The notes beneath the pieces were generated by a model. That model had not been told where the DNA came from. It ran no database searches and saw nothing but the letters and a program-made list of their open reading frames with translations. A DNA stretch of 64,000 nt from Salipiger bermudensis HTCC2601 (lineage in GTDB: Bacteria > Pseudomonadota > Alphaproteobacteria > Rhodobacterales > Rhodobacteraceae). Shown piece after piece: positions 1 to 9,431 of the stretch; the first letter of the stretch is position 1, and each line of letters begins with the position of its first letter. The stretch covers positions 1,727,687 through 1,791,686 of the forward strand of contig NZ_DS022276.1 of NCBI RefSeq assembly GCF_000153725.1. Direction: 5' to 3'. The translations under genes and the position numbers were made by a program.

Positions 1-71
1 CGCGAGGATTCGATGCATTCGAGGTCAGCCGCGACAAGCTCGAGCAGTGGCGGCGGCTGGGCGAGATCTGA
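1..71 (+). CDS. C-terminal end of an unidentified protein (5-prime end outside window)
   Basis: The third forward frame stays open from the left edge and stops with TGA at 69-71. Only about 22 residues are visible (RGFDAFEVSRDKLEQWRRLG and then EI). The GFDAFE string recalls proteins of the DUF934 type found in sulfite-assimilation operons, but the fragment is too short to name the family. It is followed at once by an inverted repeat, which fits the end of a transcription unit converging on the T6SS operon. Confidence 0.45.
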   Translation, partial: RGFDAFEVSRDKLEQWRRLGEI

Positions 72-96
72 GCGCGACTCTCCGAGTTTTTGCAAG

Positions 97-129
97 ACCG
101 GGCCCGCCTTCCGCCAAGGCGGGCCCGGT
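97..129. terminator. GC-rich hairpin between convergent genes
   Basis: A perfect 14-base stem (97-110 with 116-129) encloses a 5-base loop. It lies between the end of the forward gene at 71 and the stop of the minus-strand operon at 159. Neither side has a good run of T residues, so it may work as a weak bidirectional terminator or an RNA-end stabiliser. Confidence 0.6.
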
Positions 130-158
130 TCGTTCGTGTGAGATGACGCCGACCTCGA

Positions 159-1181
159 TCAGCAGGGGCAGAGCGAGCACATGTCGAACGGCTCCATGTC
201 GAGCGCCATCTGCAGCGAGCCATGCAGCGCCAGCGCTACGTTGAGGAAGGGCGCGATGGCTAGCCGCGGCGGCGAGAACGAGGCCAGCCCGGCCAGCGCG
301 GTGCTGCTCGCCGCCGACTCGCCGAGCTTCAGGTCCTCGAAGGTGGGCAGCATCGCCAGCTTGTTGGCCAGCGTCAGCGCGCCGAGCGGCAGCCCCATCT
401 TGAAGCTCGCCCAGAGCCGCAGCATCGCCTGGATGCGCGACAGCGTGTTGGGCGAGAACCCGTCGGGGCCGAAAGCCTCCTCGATGGTGGCGAGCGCCTC
501 GAGCACCATGGCGAGCTTTTGCAGCAGCGGCATCGGGATGATCAGGCTCGGCGGCGTCAGGGTGGCGAGCCCGTGCAGCCGGTTCTGCAGCCCCGAGATC
601 GAGCCCGGTTCGCCCAGCGGCGGCAGGTCGAAGGCCGCGTTCATCGCCAGGATCTGCGGCAGTCCGCCCATCAGCTGCGCCATGCGGAATTGGGGGCGCG
701 TCAGGGCGAGGCTGAAGCTGTCGAAATAGGGGGTGGGGGGCGGCTCCATCGCATGGAAGGGGTCAAGCCCCATCTCGCGCAGGTCGATCACCAACCGGGC
801 CACGATGGAATAGGCAATCAGTGGCTGGATCTTGAGCTGGGTGAGCCAGCCGAGCCGGGGCCAGACGTTGCGGGTGATGCTCTCGCCCGCCTGCTGCATC
901 TGCAGCTCGAGCTGCGGCAGGTCGTCGAGGGCGAAGGTGCCGGTCATCAGCGACAGCATCATCGCGATATTGGCCAGCCCGCCGCCGCCGATGTCGAGAT
1001 TGGGCATCACCATCGGATCGAGCGTGGCGGCGATCTGCAGGTCGAGCCGGTTCTCCGGGTCGAGCGCCGGCAGCGCCGCGGCCAGCTTCAGCGACAGCGG
1101 GATCGGCGGCAGGATCGGGATCGCGCCGACCTGAAAGCGGTTGCGGGCGGCGCTGGCGGGGATCTCGCAGAAACACGGCAT
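159..1181 (-). CDS. unknown 340-residue protein, last gene of the T6SS operon
   Basis: I do not recognise a named family. The protein is very rich in Leu, Ala, Pro and Met. It repeats a loose pattern in which a PP pair is followed by a hydrophobic helix (LPPIPLSLKLAAALPAL near residue 24, TPPSLIIPMPLLQKLAMVL near 208, SPPRLAIAPFLNVALAL near 303). Cysteines cluster only at the two ends: MPCFC at the N-terminus and CSLCPC at the C-terminus. There is no signal peptide and no clear single membrane span. The gene starts 3 bases after the pppA stop, so it belongs to the operon. It could be an effector, a chaperone-like accessory or a membrane-inserting toxin; nothing in the sequence decides. Confidence 0.75.
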   Translation of the reverse strand: MPCFCEIPASAARNRFQVGAIPILPPIPLSLKLAAALPALDPENRLDLQIAATLDPMVMPNLDIGGGGLANIAMMLSLMTGTFALDDLPQLELQMQQAGESITRNVWPRLGWLTQLKIQPLIAYSIVARLVIDLREMGLDPFHAMEPPPTPYFDSFSLALTRPQFRMAQLMGGLPQILAMNAAFDLPPLGEPGSISGLQNRLHGLATLTPPSLIIPMPLLQKLAMVLEALATIEEAFGPDGFSPNTLSRIQAMLRLWASFKMGLPLGALTLANKLAMLPTFEDLKLGESAASSTALAGLASFSPPRLAIAPFLNVALALHGSLQMALDMEPFDMCSLCPC

Positions 1182-1184
1182 GGC

Positions 1185-1913
1185 TCAGGCCTCCACCACG
1201 ATCAGCGACACGTTGTCGGCGCCGCCGCCATCGAGCGCGGTCTGCATCAGGGTCTCGCCGGCACACTCGAGCGGCACGCCGTCGACCTGCTGGCGCAGGG
1301 TCTCGGCGCGGGCGTATTTGGTCAGCCCGTCCGAGCACAGCAGGAAGCGGTCGCCGGGCCGAACCTCGCCGCGGCGCTTGTCGATCTCGAGCGTCTCGCC
1401 CACGCCCACGGCGCGGGTGATCTGGTTGGCATGGGGGTGATGCTCGGCCTCGTCCCAGTCAAGATAGCCCTGCTCGACCAGCTCGCCCACGACCGAGTGA
1501 TCGGCGCTGATCATCTCGATCTGGCCGTCGCGCACGCGGTAGAGCCGGCTGTCCCCGGCCCAGAGGCACATGAAATGGCCCTCGGCGATCACCAGAAGCA
1601 CCACGGTCGCGCCGATGGTGCCCTGACCGAGCCGCTCCCCCTCGGCGCGGATCCGGGCATGGGCGTGCTGCAAAGCATCTCGGGCGGCGCGGGGGATCTG
1701 TGCCGGGGGAAGATCGGCGGGCAGCGCTTCGAGCATGGCGATCACGGTGCGGCTGGCAAAGTCGCCGGCGGCGTGGCCGCCCATGCCGTCCGAGACGACC
1801 CAGAGGCCAAGCTCGGGGCGGGCGAGAATGGCATCCTCGTTGATCTTGCGCACGTGGCCGGTGTGGGTCATCGCGAAATGGGGCAGGGCGGGGGCCTCGG
1901 TGGTTCGGGTCAT
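1185..1913 (-). CDS. pppA: PP2C-type Ser/Thr phosphatase, T6SS threonine-phosphorylation switch
   Basis: This is a 242-residue PP2C/Stp1-type metal-dependent phosphatase. Family motifs are visible: NED near residue 25, the metal-binding SDGMGGHAAGD at 41-51, AGDSRLYRVR, SADHS, CSDGLTK and the C-terminal GADNVSLIVV. In known T6SSs PppA reverses PpkA phosphorylation of the FHA protein and so turns secretion off. Both partners are present here (kinase at 27162-28499, FHA protein at 9432-10793). The ATG at 1913 overlaps the tagF stop by 4 bases (ATGA), which indicates translational coupling and decides against the longer upstream reading. Confidence 0.93.
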   Translation of the reverse strand: MTRTTEAPALPHFAMTHTGHVRKINEDAILARPELGLWVVSDGMGGHAAGDFASRTVIAMLEALPADLPPAQIPRAARDALQHAHARIRAEGERLGQGTIGATVVLLVIAEGHFMCLWAGDSRLYRVRDGQIEMISADHSVVGELVEQGYLDWDEAEHHPHANQITRAVGVGETLEIDKRRGEVRPGDRFLLCSDGLTKYARAETLRQQVDGVPLECAGETLMQTALDGGGADNVSLIVVEA

Positions 1914-2608
1914 CTCTCGGCCCTTTCTGGTGTGGTACTTTGCAAGGCGCGACGTCCCCAGACCGGGGCGTCGATGTCGAAGATGGCGGCGGCCTGTTCC
2001 TGGCAGCCGGGCAGGTCCGGCAGGACCAGAAGCCGGGAGGCTCCGGCGTGCTCGGTCTGCCAGATGCCCACCGGATCGCCGGCGGCGAGGGCGGCGAGCG
2101 CCGCGTCCGGGCCGCCGTGGCTGACCAGCGCGGTGGCGTCGCCGACCCGCGCCTGGCAGGCCGGGCGCTTTGGCGCGGGCGGCGGCAAGGCGGCCAGCGC
2201 GGTATCGAGCGCGTCGGGCGTGGCGTCGTCCTCCAGCATCGCCAGCGCCGCCGCTTCCAGCCGCTCGAACAGGGGGGACAGGGCACAGAACGCCTCCCAG
2301 CCGCTGCTGTCCAGCTCGCAGGCGAGGCAGAGCGGGAACTGGCGTCCGACCTTGTCGACGCTGGGCATCATGATCCCGGCACAGGCGCGCGGGCCGAGCA
2401 CCCCGGGCGAGATCGCGAAACGCCAGATTGGCGCACCGAGATAGCAGCTCTGCCAGCGGTCCCCGAGCGCCTCGCGCCCGGCCACCATGAGCGCCTGCAT
2501 CGCCGCATCCCACGCGCTGACAAGACCCGGCGACAGGCCGGAGCGCAGGAAATCGCCCCGGCACGGCGCCTTGCCGTAATAGCCATATGCCCCCGTCTCT
2601 CCCGTCAC
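1910..2608 (-). CDS. tagF: T6SS-associated protein TagF
   Basis: The 232-residue protein has the TagF (DUF2094/ImpM) pattern: the N-terminal YGYYGKAPCRGDFLR, a central GDRWQSCYLGAPIWRFAISPG, and a PSVDKVGRQFPL segment. TagF is a cytoplasmic post-translational repressor of T6SS in Pseudomonas and Agrobacterium, where it may be fused to PppA. Here tagF and pppA are separate but overlap by 4 bases, consistent with a joint role. It overlaps tssM by 4 bases on its other side. Confidence 0.93.
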   Translation of the reverse strand: MTGETGAYGYYGKAPCRGDFLRSGLSPGLVSAWDAAMQALMVAGREALGDRWQSCYLGAPIWRFAISPGVLGPRACAGIMMPSVDKVGRQFPLCLACELDSSGWEAFCALSPLFERLEAAALAMLEDDATPDALDTALAALPPPAPKRPACQARVGDATALVSHGGPDAALAALAAGDPVGIWQTEHAGASRLLVLPDLPGCQEQAAAIFDIDAPVWGRRALQSTTPERAER

Positions 2609-5600
2609 AGCGAGGCCGGGCAGGAGAAGCTCGACAGCGCCGAGACGGTGAACGGGTTGAGCGCCGAGCCCGCGCGCAGCTGGAAGATCGCGATGCGGCC
2701 GCCGAGGTTGAAGATCACCCGGTTGCGATCAGAGACATTGGTGCGGCGCAGCTCGGCGGTGTCGAGCAACCGGAACCACGCCCACGGGCCGTCGCGCTGG
2801 ATGGCGTTCTCGCGGTCGGGGCTGTTGGGGGCAAAGCTCACGCGGGTGCGGCCGCCCTGGCCGGGCCATGTCATCGGGGTGACCTGCGGGGGGCCATGGG
2901 CATAGATCAGGCTCTCGCCCTCGACCTCGAGCGTCACCCGCTCGACATTGGGATCTAGCGCCACCGGCGTCACGTCGAAGGTGATCGAGGGGCGGCCCGG
3001 GGCGAGGAAGAAGCTGTCCTGTATCTCGGAGGCGCGCTGGAACTGCGCCACCACCGCATCCGAGATGCCGATATCGACGCCGTTCACCCGCTTCAGCCGC
3101 CACGGGTTGCTGGTCTGGTCGACGAAGGGGGCGAGGTTCTCCCTGAAGAACGTGTCGATCAGCCCCTGCGGCGCGAAGAGCCGGGAGAAATCCTGCAGCG
3201 TCACATCGGCCTGCGCCTGCCGGGCGAAGGGATAGCGCCCGTCGATGGTTTGCCGGCAGACCGGCAGCACCTGCGCCTGCCACTTGGCGTTGAGCTCGGC
3301 CCGCGCGCCGCCCACCGCAGCGCCGGAGGAGCCCTCGACCACCTGTGAGGCCCAGCGTTGCAGCGGGTTCGGCAGCCGCGCCAGCCCGGCCTGCAGCTCG
3401 GCCGCCGCGCCGGCGCCCTGTCCCGCGATGGCGGTGCCGGTGCTCTGGCCCAGCGACAGGCGGTTGAGATCGCCGAACACCGCGTTCATCGTGCCGATGA
3501 CATCATCAAGTTGCGACGGCGCACCGTCGAACCGGGCGGTCAGATCGTGCAGCGGGCGGAAGCGGTCCTCGACGAACTGGCCGGGGCGGCGTTCCTCGCC
3601 CTCTGCATCCTGCGGCGCCACCGAGGCCAGCGCTTCGGCGATGGCCGAGCCCTGCGAATTGAGCGCCGAGAGCACTTCGCCCTGCACCAAACCGACCGCC
3701 GCGCCGGCGGCGTCTTCGGCAAGCTGGGCGCTTTCGGGCAGCTCGGTGAGCCGGGTCTCGTCGGACACCGCCTCGAGGATGTTGCGGATCGGCGAGGTCG
3801 GGCCGGAAAGGATGTTGATGACCTCCGTCGCCTGCCCGAGGCTCTCCATGGGGATCACGTCGAGATCGCCCAGAAGCTGGTCGTAGCGGGTGACGTAATC
3901 GTTCTCGTAAAGCGCCAGCACGTCGCGGCCCAGACGGTCGAGCACGGCCGGCGTGACCTCCTCGGCGCGGTCACCGAGCACGAGGTTCTCGAACCGGGCG
4001 CGCTCGGACACCTGCGTCAGCTCGGGCAGGATGTAGCCGTAGAAGCCGTCGCGTGTGAACACCCCCTCGACCCCGGCGCTGAGCGGCTTGCCCGAGGGGC
4101 GCAGGATCACGCGCGACACCGCTGGCCCGCCGATATCGGTGATGCGGAACTGGTCGAGCTCGCGCGCTGCCGGGGCGGTGATGATGCTCTGGTAGATGCG
4201 CTCGGCCAGCGGCGTTTCGGCCAGCAGGCCCTGGATCTGCTCGACAAGGGGGCCGTTGAGGGCAATCTCCTGCATCGGCTGGGTCAGCATCGCGCCAAGG
4301 TGGTCCATCAGGTCGTCCTGCAGCGCCGGATCGTTCGGGAAGGCCAGGCCCCAGTCGATCTGCATCCACTGTTTCACGCTCTGCTCGTCCATCTGCCCCT
4401 GCAGCCCCAGCATCAGGTAGACCTTGAGCGCCTCGAAGAGCAGGTCGGGGTCGTTGAGGCTGGCCTGCATCTGCTCTTCGAGCCGGAACAGCAGGCGCGG
4501 CAGCAGCAGGGTGTTGAGCGCGCCGCGATAGCTCTGGGCGCTTTCGGTGCCGATGGCGTCGCCCTGGTAGAGCCCGAAGGTCAGTTCGACCGGCGGCTCG
4601 GGATCGCTGGCCGAGGGGTTGCCCGGCAACTCGCGCAGGATGTTGAGCGCCGGCACCACGGACGGCAGGTCGGCGTCGGCCACGGTGTCGCGCGGGATGT
4701 CGGCGGTGATGGTGCGGAAACTGCCAAGCTGGGCGCTGGCATCCGAGATGAGCTGGCGGTTGCCGAGGAAGCTGTTCGACAGCACCGCCGCGGTGCCGCC
4801 GAAGAGCAGCACGCTGGCCGCCACCGCGCCACCGCGCACCCAGCGATAGCGCCGCTCGACCTTGTCATCGGCCGAAACCAGCCCCGACTCGGGGAAGATC
4901 ACGCCGTTCAGCAGACGGGTGAGGAAGTAGCTCCGCCCCTGTCCCTTGCCGCTGCCGATGGCCTGCCGGCCGATGCCGAAGGTGCGCGCCATGCCCATCA
5001 TCAGGCGGTCGATCGGCGTGCCCTCCTGCGTGCCGGAGGTGAAATAGACCCCGCGCAGGAGCTGGCCGTCCTCGAAACGGCTCTCCTGGAAAATGTCGCC
5101 GAGAAAGCTCTCGGCCACGCCGCGCAGCGAGGCGACCTGCGAGGGGAAGCCCGCGATCAGGCTGCGGCGCTGGTAATCGGTCTCGGTCTGCATCCGCTCG
5201 AGGCTGCGGTTTGAGAGCTGCGCCAGAAGCGCGTCGAACTCGGGGCCGAAGCCCGCCATCGGGTCGCCCGCGGCGCCCTTTTGATGCGGCAGGGTGAAGC
5301 CCCAGACCTGCTCGCGCTCCTCGCTGCCGAGCGTGTCGAAATACTCCTGAAAGCCGGCGATCAGGTCGGCCTTGGTGAACAGCACGTAGACCGGAAAGCG
5401 CACGCCCAGCCGCTCGCGCAGCTCGCGCAGGCGGGTGCGGACCGCCTTGGCATGGGCGCGGCGCTCGGCCTCGTCCTGCAGCGACAGGTCCGAGAGGCTG
5501 ATCGCCACCACCGCGCCGTTGATCGGCTGCCGCCGACGGTGCTTCTTGAGCATCTCGAGAAAGCCGCCCCAGGCGCGGGCGTCGGCCTCGGCATCGCTGT

Positions 5601-6186
5601 CCTGCGTCGTGTAGCGCCCGGCCGTGTCGAGCAGCACCGCCTCGTTGGTGAACCACCAGTCGCAGTTGCGCGTGCCGCCGATGCCGCCGATGGCACCCTT
5701 GCCGAGATGGTCGGCGAGCGGGAATTTGAGCCCGGAATTGACGATGGCCGTGGTCTTGCCGGCGCCCGGGGGGCCGATCACGATATACCACGGCAGCTGG
5801 TAGAGATGGCGCGAGCCGAAGCGCCCGCCGAGCTTCGACTTGCGCAGCATCCCCAGCGCGTCGCTCATGCGTCCGCGCAGCTCGGAGAGCTCGGCCTCGA
5901 CGGCGGCGTCGCGGGCGTCGGTCCCCGCAGTGCCGGCGTCGGTGATCGCCTCGGTCATCGCCTGCTCGCGCGCGCGGCGGCGCAGCAGCATGATCAGGAT
6001 CGCGATGATGGTGGCGGCTGTGATGCCGGCCAAGGCGATCAGCCGGTTCGACTGCCGGTCGAAGGGCCGCGCGTTGCCGATCGAGACCAGCGGGCCGAGA
6101 TACCAGGTGGCCGCGGCGAGGGCGAGGCTGAACAGGATCAGCACGCCGATCGGGCTGAAGAGCTTGGAAAGGATCTTGCGGGTCAT
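2605..6186 (-). CDS. tssM: T6SS inner-membrane complex protein TssM (IcmF)
   Basis: At 1193 residues this is a full-length IcmF/VasK protein. It has two N-terminal membrane spans (about 8-33 and 49-68) and a cytoplasmic domain with Walker A GPPGAGKTT at 138-146. A third span lies after the RYRWVRG segment (about 440-460), and a long periplasmic part ends in the conserved ITFDVTPVALDPNVERVTLE and WPGQGGRTRVSF motifs. TssM links TssJ and TssL in the membrane core. The start ATG lies 3 bases downstream of the tssL stop. The intact Walker A suggests NTP binding, which is not conserved in every TssM. Confidence 0.97.
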   Translation of the reverse strand: MTRKILSKLFSPIGVLILFSLALAAATWYLGPLVSIGNARPFDRQSNRLIALAGITAATIIAILIMLLRRRAREQAMTEAITDAGTAGTDARDAAVEAELSELRGRMSDALGMLRKSKLGGRFGSRHLYQLPWYIVIGPPGAGKTTAIVNSGLKFPLADHLGKGAIGGIGGTRNCDWWFTNEAVLLDTAGRYTTQDSDAEADARAWGGFLEMLKKHRRRQPINGAVVAISLSDLSLQDEAERRAHAKAVRTRLRELRERLGVRFPVYVLFTKADLIAGFQEYFDTLGSEEREQVWGFTLPHQKGAAGDPMAGFGPEFDALLAQLSNRSLERMQTETDYQRRSLIAGFPSQVASLRGVAESFLGDIFQESRFEDGQLLRGVYFTSGTQEGTPIDRLMMGMARTFGIGRQAIGSGKGQGRSYFLTRLLNGVIFPESGLVSADDKVERRYRWVRGGAVAASVLLFGGTAAVLSNSFLGNRQLISDASAQLGSFRTITADIPRDTVADADLPSVVPALNILRELPGNPSASDPEPPVELTFGLYQGDAIGTESAQSYRGALNTLLLPRLLFRLEEQMQASLNDPDLLFEALKVYLMLGLQGQMDEQSVKQWMQIDWGLAFPNDPALQDDLMDHLGAMLTQPMQEIALNGPLVEQIQGLLAETPLAERIYQSIITAPAARELDQFRITDIGGPAVSRVILRPSGKPLSAGVEGVFTRDGFYGYILPELTQVSERARFENLVLGDRAEEVTPAVLDRLGRDVLALYENDYVTRYDQLLGDLDVIPMESLGQATEVINILSGPTSPIRNILEAVSDETRLTELPESAQLAEDAAGAAVGLVQGEVLSALNSQGSAIAEALASVAPQDAEGEERRPGQFVEDRFRPLHDLTARFDGAPSQLDDVIGTMNAVFGDLNRLSLGQSTGTAIAGQGAGAAAELQAGLARLPNPLQRWASQVVEGSSGAAVGGARAELNAKWQAQVLPVCRQTIDGRYPFARQAQADVTLQDFSRLFAPQGLIDTFFRENLAPFVDQTSNPWRLKRVNGVDIGISDAVVAQFQRASEIQDSFFLAPGRPSITFDVTPVALDPNVERVTLEVEGESLIYAHGPPQVTPMTWPGQGGRTRVSFAPNSPDRENAIQRDGPWAWFRLLDTAELRRTNVSDRNRVIFNLGGRIAIFQLRAGSALNPFTVSALSSFSCPASL

Positions 6187-6189
6187 GGG

Positions 6190-7587
6190 TCAGCCTGCCT
6201 TCACGAGAATGACTTCGATGCGACGGTTCTTGGCGCGCCCCTCGGGCGTGTCGTTCGATGCGATGGGTTCGCGGTCGGCGCGGCCCTCGGCGCTGATCCG
6301 CGAGCTGTCGACCAGCGTCTGCGAAATCCGCTCCATCACGAACTTGGCCCGCGCCAGCGACAGCGCGAGGTTCGAGGGAAAGCGCGCGGTGTTGATCGGG
6401 ATGTTGTCGGAATGGCCGGCGACAATGATCTGCCCGCCTTCCTCGTTCAGGGCGCCTGCGACGCGGTCCACCACCTCGGCAAAGCGCGGCTCGAGCGTGT
6501 CGGAGGCGGGGGCGAACATGTTGGCCCCCGAGATCTGAACGGTGAGCGTGTTGCCCGAGCTTTCCACCGTCACCAGCCCCTCGTCGATCTCGGGCTGGAG
6601 GAAGGCCGTGACGCTCTCGGCGGTCTCGACTTCGCGCGGCGCGGGGGGCGCGGGCGGCGGCGGCGGGGCCGGGCGGTCGAGCGTCACCGGCCCCGCGACG
6701 TCGAGCGCGGCGATCTGGCCGCGCAGCGCCTCGGTCGAGCCATTGAGCGCGAAGGAGAAGCCGGCGAAGGCGGCGCAGACCCCCAGCAGCGTGAGCCCGC
6801 CCGCCAGCCAGACCGGGGTCCAGGCAGAAAGCAGCCGGTGCGCCACGGAAACGCCCCTCCAGCGCGGCGAGAGATCGCGCTCGACCTGGCCGCGATGGGT
6901 GCGGATGAGCCGGGCCAGCCCGTCGCGGATGGCGAGGTGCTTCTCGGCGCCGCGCGGCTCGACCCGCAGCCGGCCCTCGAAGCCGAGGCTGAGGCACATA
7001 TAGAGGAACTCCAGCAGGTCGAGATTGGCGGCGGGCGCCGCCTCGAGCCGCGACAGCAGGTCGTAGACGCGATCGCCGCCGTGGGTCTCCTTGTGGAAGG
7101 TGCCGACCATGCTGCGCTGGGCCCAGATGCTGCGCCCGCCCCAGGGCGTGTTGAGCACAACGTCGTCGAGCGTGGCGCAAATCGCATAGCGCGCCACCCG
7201 CACGGTCTGGGCCGGGACACCGGCCTTGAGGGCCGAGTCCTCGAAGCTGCGGATCTCGGCGATGACGCTCTCGCGCAGCGCCGCCGGGTCGGAATGCTGC
7301 GCCCGGTTGCGGATACGGGCGACCAGCGAGAACAGCGTCGAGGCGGCGGCGTTGAGCGGGTTCATCCCGGTCGCCGCGGCACCCACCGGCGTGGCTGGGG
7401 CTTCCTGGGACGGCCTAGGTGCCGGGGCCGGGGCCGGCATCGGCTGCGGGGCGGGCTGCGGCTGTGGCTGCGCGCCCTGCGGCGGTGGCATGTGCGGCGG
7501 CACCGCAGGCCGGCGTCCGCCGGGATTGGGGCGCACGATGGTCTTCTCGGTGTCCGAGGGTTCTGCGAAAGGGTCGTCGCGGGTCAT
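6190..7587 (-). CDS. tssL: T6SS membrane protein TssL with C-terminal OmpA domain
   Basis: The 465-residue protein has a Pro/Gln-rich N-terminal linker (about 20-65), a cytoplasmic DotU/IcmH domain (about 80-250), one membrane span (about 257-281), a second Pro-rich linker (307-317) and a periplasmic OmpA-like domain (about 340-460) with the peptidoglycan-binding AGHSDNIPIN signature. It is therefore a TssL with its own cell-wall anchor, needing no separate TagL. The ATG at 7587 is preceded by a GAGGAG ribosome binding site, which decides for this start over a longer frame reading through the end of tssK. Confidence 0.96.
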   Translation of the reverse strand: MTRDDPFAEPSDTEKTIVRPNPGGRRPAVPPHMPPPQGAQPQPQPAPQPMPAPAPAPRPSQEAPATPVGAAATGMNPLNAAASTLFSLVARIRNRAQHSDPAALRESVIAEIRSFEDSALKAGVPAQTVRVARYAICATLDDVVLNTPWGGRSIWAQRSMVGTFHKETHGGDRVYDLLSRLEAAPAANLDLLEFLYMCLSLGFEGRLRVEPRGAEKHLAIRDGLARLIRTHRGQVERDLSPRWRGVSVAHRLLSAWTPVWLAGGLTLLGVCAAFAGFSFALNGSTEALRGQIAALDVAGPVTLDRPAPPPPPAPPAPREVETAESVTAFLQPEIDEGLVTVESSGNTLTVQISGANMFAPASDTLEPRFAEVVDRVAGALNEEGGQIIVAGHSDNIPINTARFPSNLALSLARAKFVMERISQTLVDSSRISAEGRADREPIASNDTPEGRAKNRRIEVILVKAG

Positions 7588-7612
7588 GGCATCGCTCCTC
7601 AAGGGGGCCGCG

Positions 7613-8947
7613 TCAGCGGATCGCCCACAGCTCCATTTCAAGGTCGGGGAAGTCGCCGGAGACATGCACGGCGAGGCCGCCGGAGCGCGCCATCTGCTTC
7701 CAGTGGGCGCTGTCGCGGTCGAGTTCGAAATAGACCACGCCGGCGTGGTAGGGCACTTGGCGCGGGGCCACCGGCAGGGGCCGCAGCCCGATCCCCGGCA
7801 GGGCCGAGTTGACCAGCTGCCGGATCTCTTCGACCGGGCCCATCTTGGCCTGGGTCGGGAAATGACGGCGCACGCTCTCGGGTGGCACCGCGGCCTTGGC
7901 GGCAAGCACGAAATTGGCCGAGCCGAGCAGCCGCTTGTCCGAGATCATCGCCACCGAGACGCCGTACTTGCGTGGCTCGATGGGGATCGCCACGGCGTTC
8001 TGCTCGAGCACCGCGCTGAGATACTGGCGCAGGGCGCGGAACACCGGCTGGAACACGTTGGTCAGGTCGTCATGGGCGTAGGCCGGAAACTCCGGCGCGC
8101 GCTTTTCCGGCGTCATCAGTGTCGCCAGCTCTCCGGCAAGCGCGGTGAGGCTCTGGAAGATCGCCTGCGGGTGGGCGTTGCGCAGGGTCACCAGGTGGCG
8201 GATCTGCGGCAGGGTGCGGTTCACGCACATCAGCAGCAGGAAATCCGAGATCTCGGCCACGCCCTTGGCCGCGCCGGTCTGGTTCAGACGCCCCGCCAGC
8301 GCCTCGGCGCGGTGGCTCAGAAGGCCCTCGAGCTCACGCAGGAAATCGTGCAGCGGGCCGGCGGAGCGGGCATCCAGCGCCGAGGGGATGAAGGCCCGGT
8401 CGAGCACCACCTCGCGGTCGGGGCGCACCTCGATGATGCGCGCCACCGGGATCACCAGCTGGTCCGACAGGTCGTCGAGATCGAGCGCCAGAGTCATGCG
8501 CAGCTTGCCCACCGCCATCTGCACCGCGCGGGCATCGCGGCCCATGCTGTCGGTGACCTCGATCTCCTCGGGTCGATAGCGCGCCGCCGATTGCGCCGCG
8601 CCGCTCAGGTCGACCTCCGTGGCGCCATGCCGGCGCGCCGGGATCGCGAGGTAGACCACCGTGTTCTTGGCGCTCTCCGGCACGTCGAGCGCCGGCGGCT
8701 GGGCATCGGCCTCGGGCACCCGGAAGGCGGCGCCATCGGGGGTGAGGCCAGAGCAGGATTTCACCGCCAGCTTGCCGAGCTTGAGCAGCTCCTGGTCGAG
8801 CGACAGCTCGGTCACGCCCCAGCCATAGGGGGTGAGCGCTCCTGCCACCCCGGAGACCAGCGCTTCGACATAGCGGTCGTGCTGCTGGAAGTGATGGGGC
8901 TGGAGGAACATCCCCTCCTGCCAGACGACCTTGTTATCCCAGGACAC
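7613..8947 (-). CDS. tssK: T6SS baseplate protein TssK
   Basis: This 444-residue TssK (ImpJ/VasE) opens with the family signature VSWDNKVVWQEGMFLQPHHFQQHDRY, reading from a GTG start at 8947. An AAGGA ribosome binding site lies about 11 bases upstream, and no in-frame ATG sits nearer the conserved N-terminus. The C-terminal VVYFELDR and HVSGDFPDLEMELWAIR segments are also typical. TssK is the trimeric connector between the baseplate (TssE/F/G) and the membrane complex (TssL/M). The gap to tssL is 25 bases. Confidence 0.95.
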   Translation of the reverse strand: MSWDNKVVWQEGMFLQPHHFQQHDRYVEALVSGVAGALTPYGWGVTELSLDQELLKLGKLAVKSCSGLTPDGAAFRVPEADAQPPALDVPESAKNTVVYLAIPARRHGATEVDLSGAAQSAARYRPEEIEVTDSMGRDARAVQMAVGKLRMTLALDLDDLSDQLVIPVARIIEVRPDREVVLDRAFIPSALDARSAGPLHDFLRELEGLLSHRAEALAGRLNQTGAAKGVAEISDFLLLMCVNRTLPQIRHLVTLRNAHPQAIFQSLTALAGELATLMTPEKRAPEFPAYAHDDLTNVFQPVFRALRQYLSAVLEQNAVAIPIEPRKYGVSVAMISDKRLLGSANFVLAAKAAVPPESVRRHFPTQAKMGPVEEIRQLVNSALPGIGLRPLPVAPRQVPYHAGVVYFELDRDSAHWKQMARSGGLAVHVSGDFPDLEMELWAIR

Positions 8948-8982
8948 GGTGGCGATCCTTCCTTGTGCTTCGTGGGTCGCGA

Positions 8983-9420
8983 TCAGCGGATCGAGACGGT
9001 GTTGGCGCCGACGGTGATGGTGACGGCATTGGGGCTGTCGGGGATCAGTGCGCGGCTCGCGAGGAAGCGGCTGCCGTCGATGTCGCGGAACGCCGCGACC
9101 ACGCCGATGGCGCCCGGTGCCTGCGCGAAGCTGCGGCTGTCGCCGACGCTGCGGCCCGGCACGAGCTGGAAGTCGTCGACCGCGACGAGATCGGAGCCCA
9201 GCGTTGCCTCGGGCTCGTTGAACAGCGCGAAGAAGTCGCCCGAGCGGAAGCTGGCGTCGGAGGCGAGGTAATAGACCTTCACCTGCGTCGGCAGGCCACC
9301 ATTCATGTCTGCGGCCCCGGTGATGTTGAGCTGCACGCCGGTGCTGGCGGGCTCGGGGGTGGTGACGCAGGCCGAGAGCGCGAGGCAGAGCGCGGCGAAG
9401 AGGGAGAAGAGCTTGAACAT
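8983..9420 (-). CDS. tssJ: T6SS outer-membrane lipoprotein TssJ
   Basis: The 145-residue protein has a lipoprotein signal with the lipobox LSAC, placing the lipidated cysteine at residue 18. The mature part is beta-rich and contains VQLNITGAADMNGG and QVKVYYLAS, features of the SciN/TssJ transthyretin-like fold that contacts periplasmic TssM. It lies between tagH and tssK. Confidence 0.92.
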   Translation of the reverse strand: MFKLFSLFAALCLALSACVTTPEPASTGVQLNITGAADMNGGLPTQVKVYYLASDASFRSGDFFALFNEPEATLGSDLVAVDDFQLVPGRSVGDSRSFAQAPGAIGVVAAFRDIDGSRFLASRALIPDSPNAVTITVGANTVSIR

Positions 9421-9431
9421 GGTCTGTCCTT

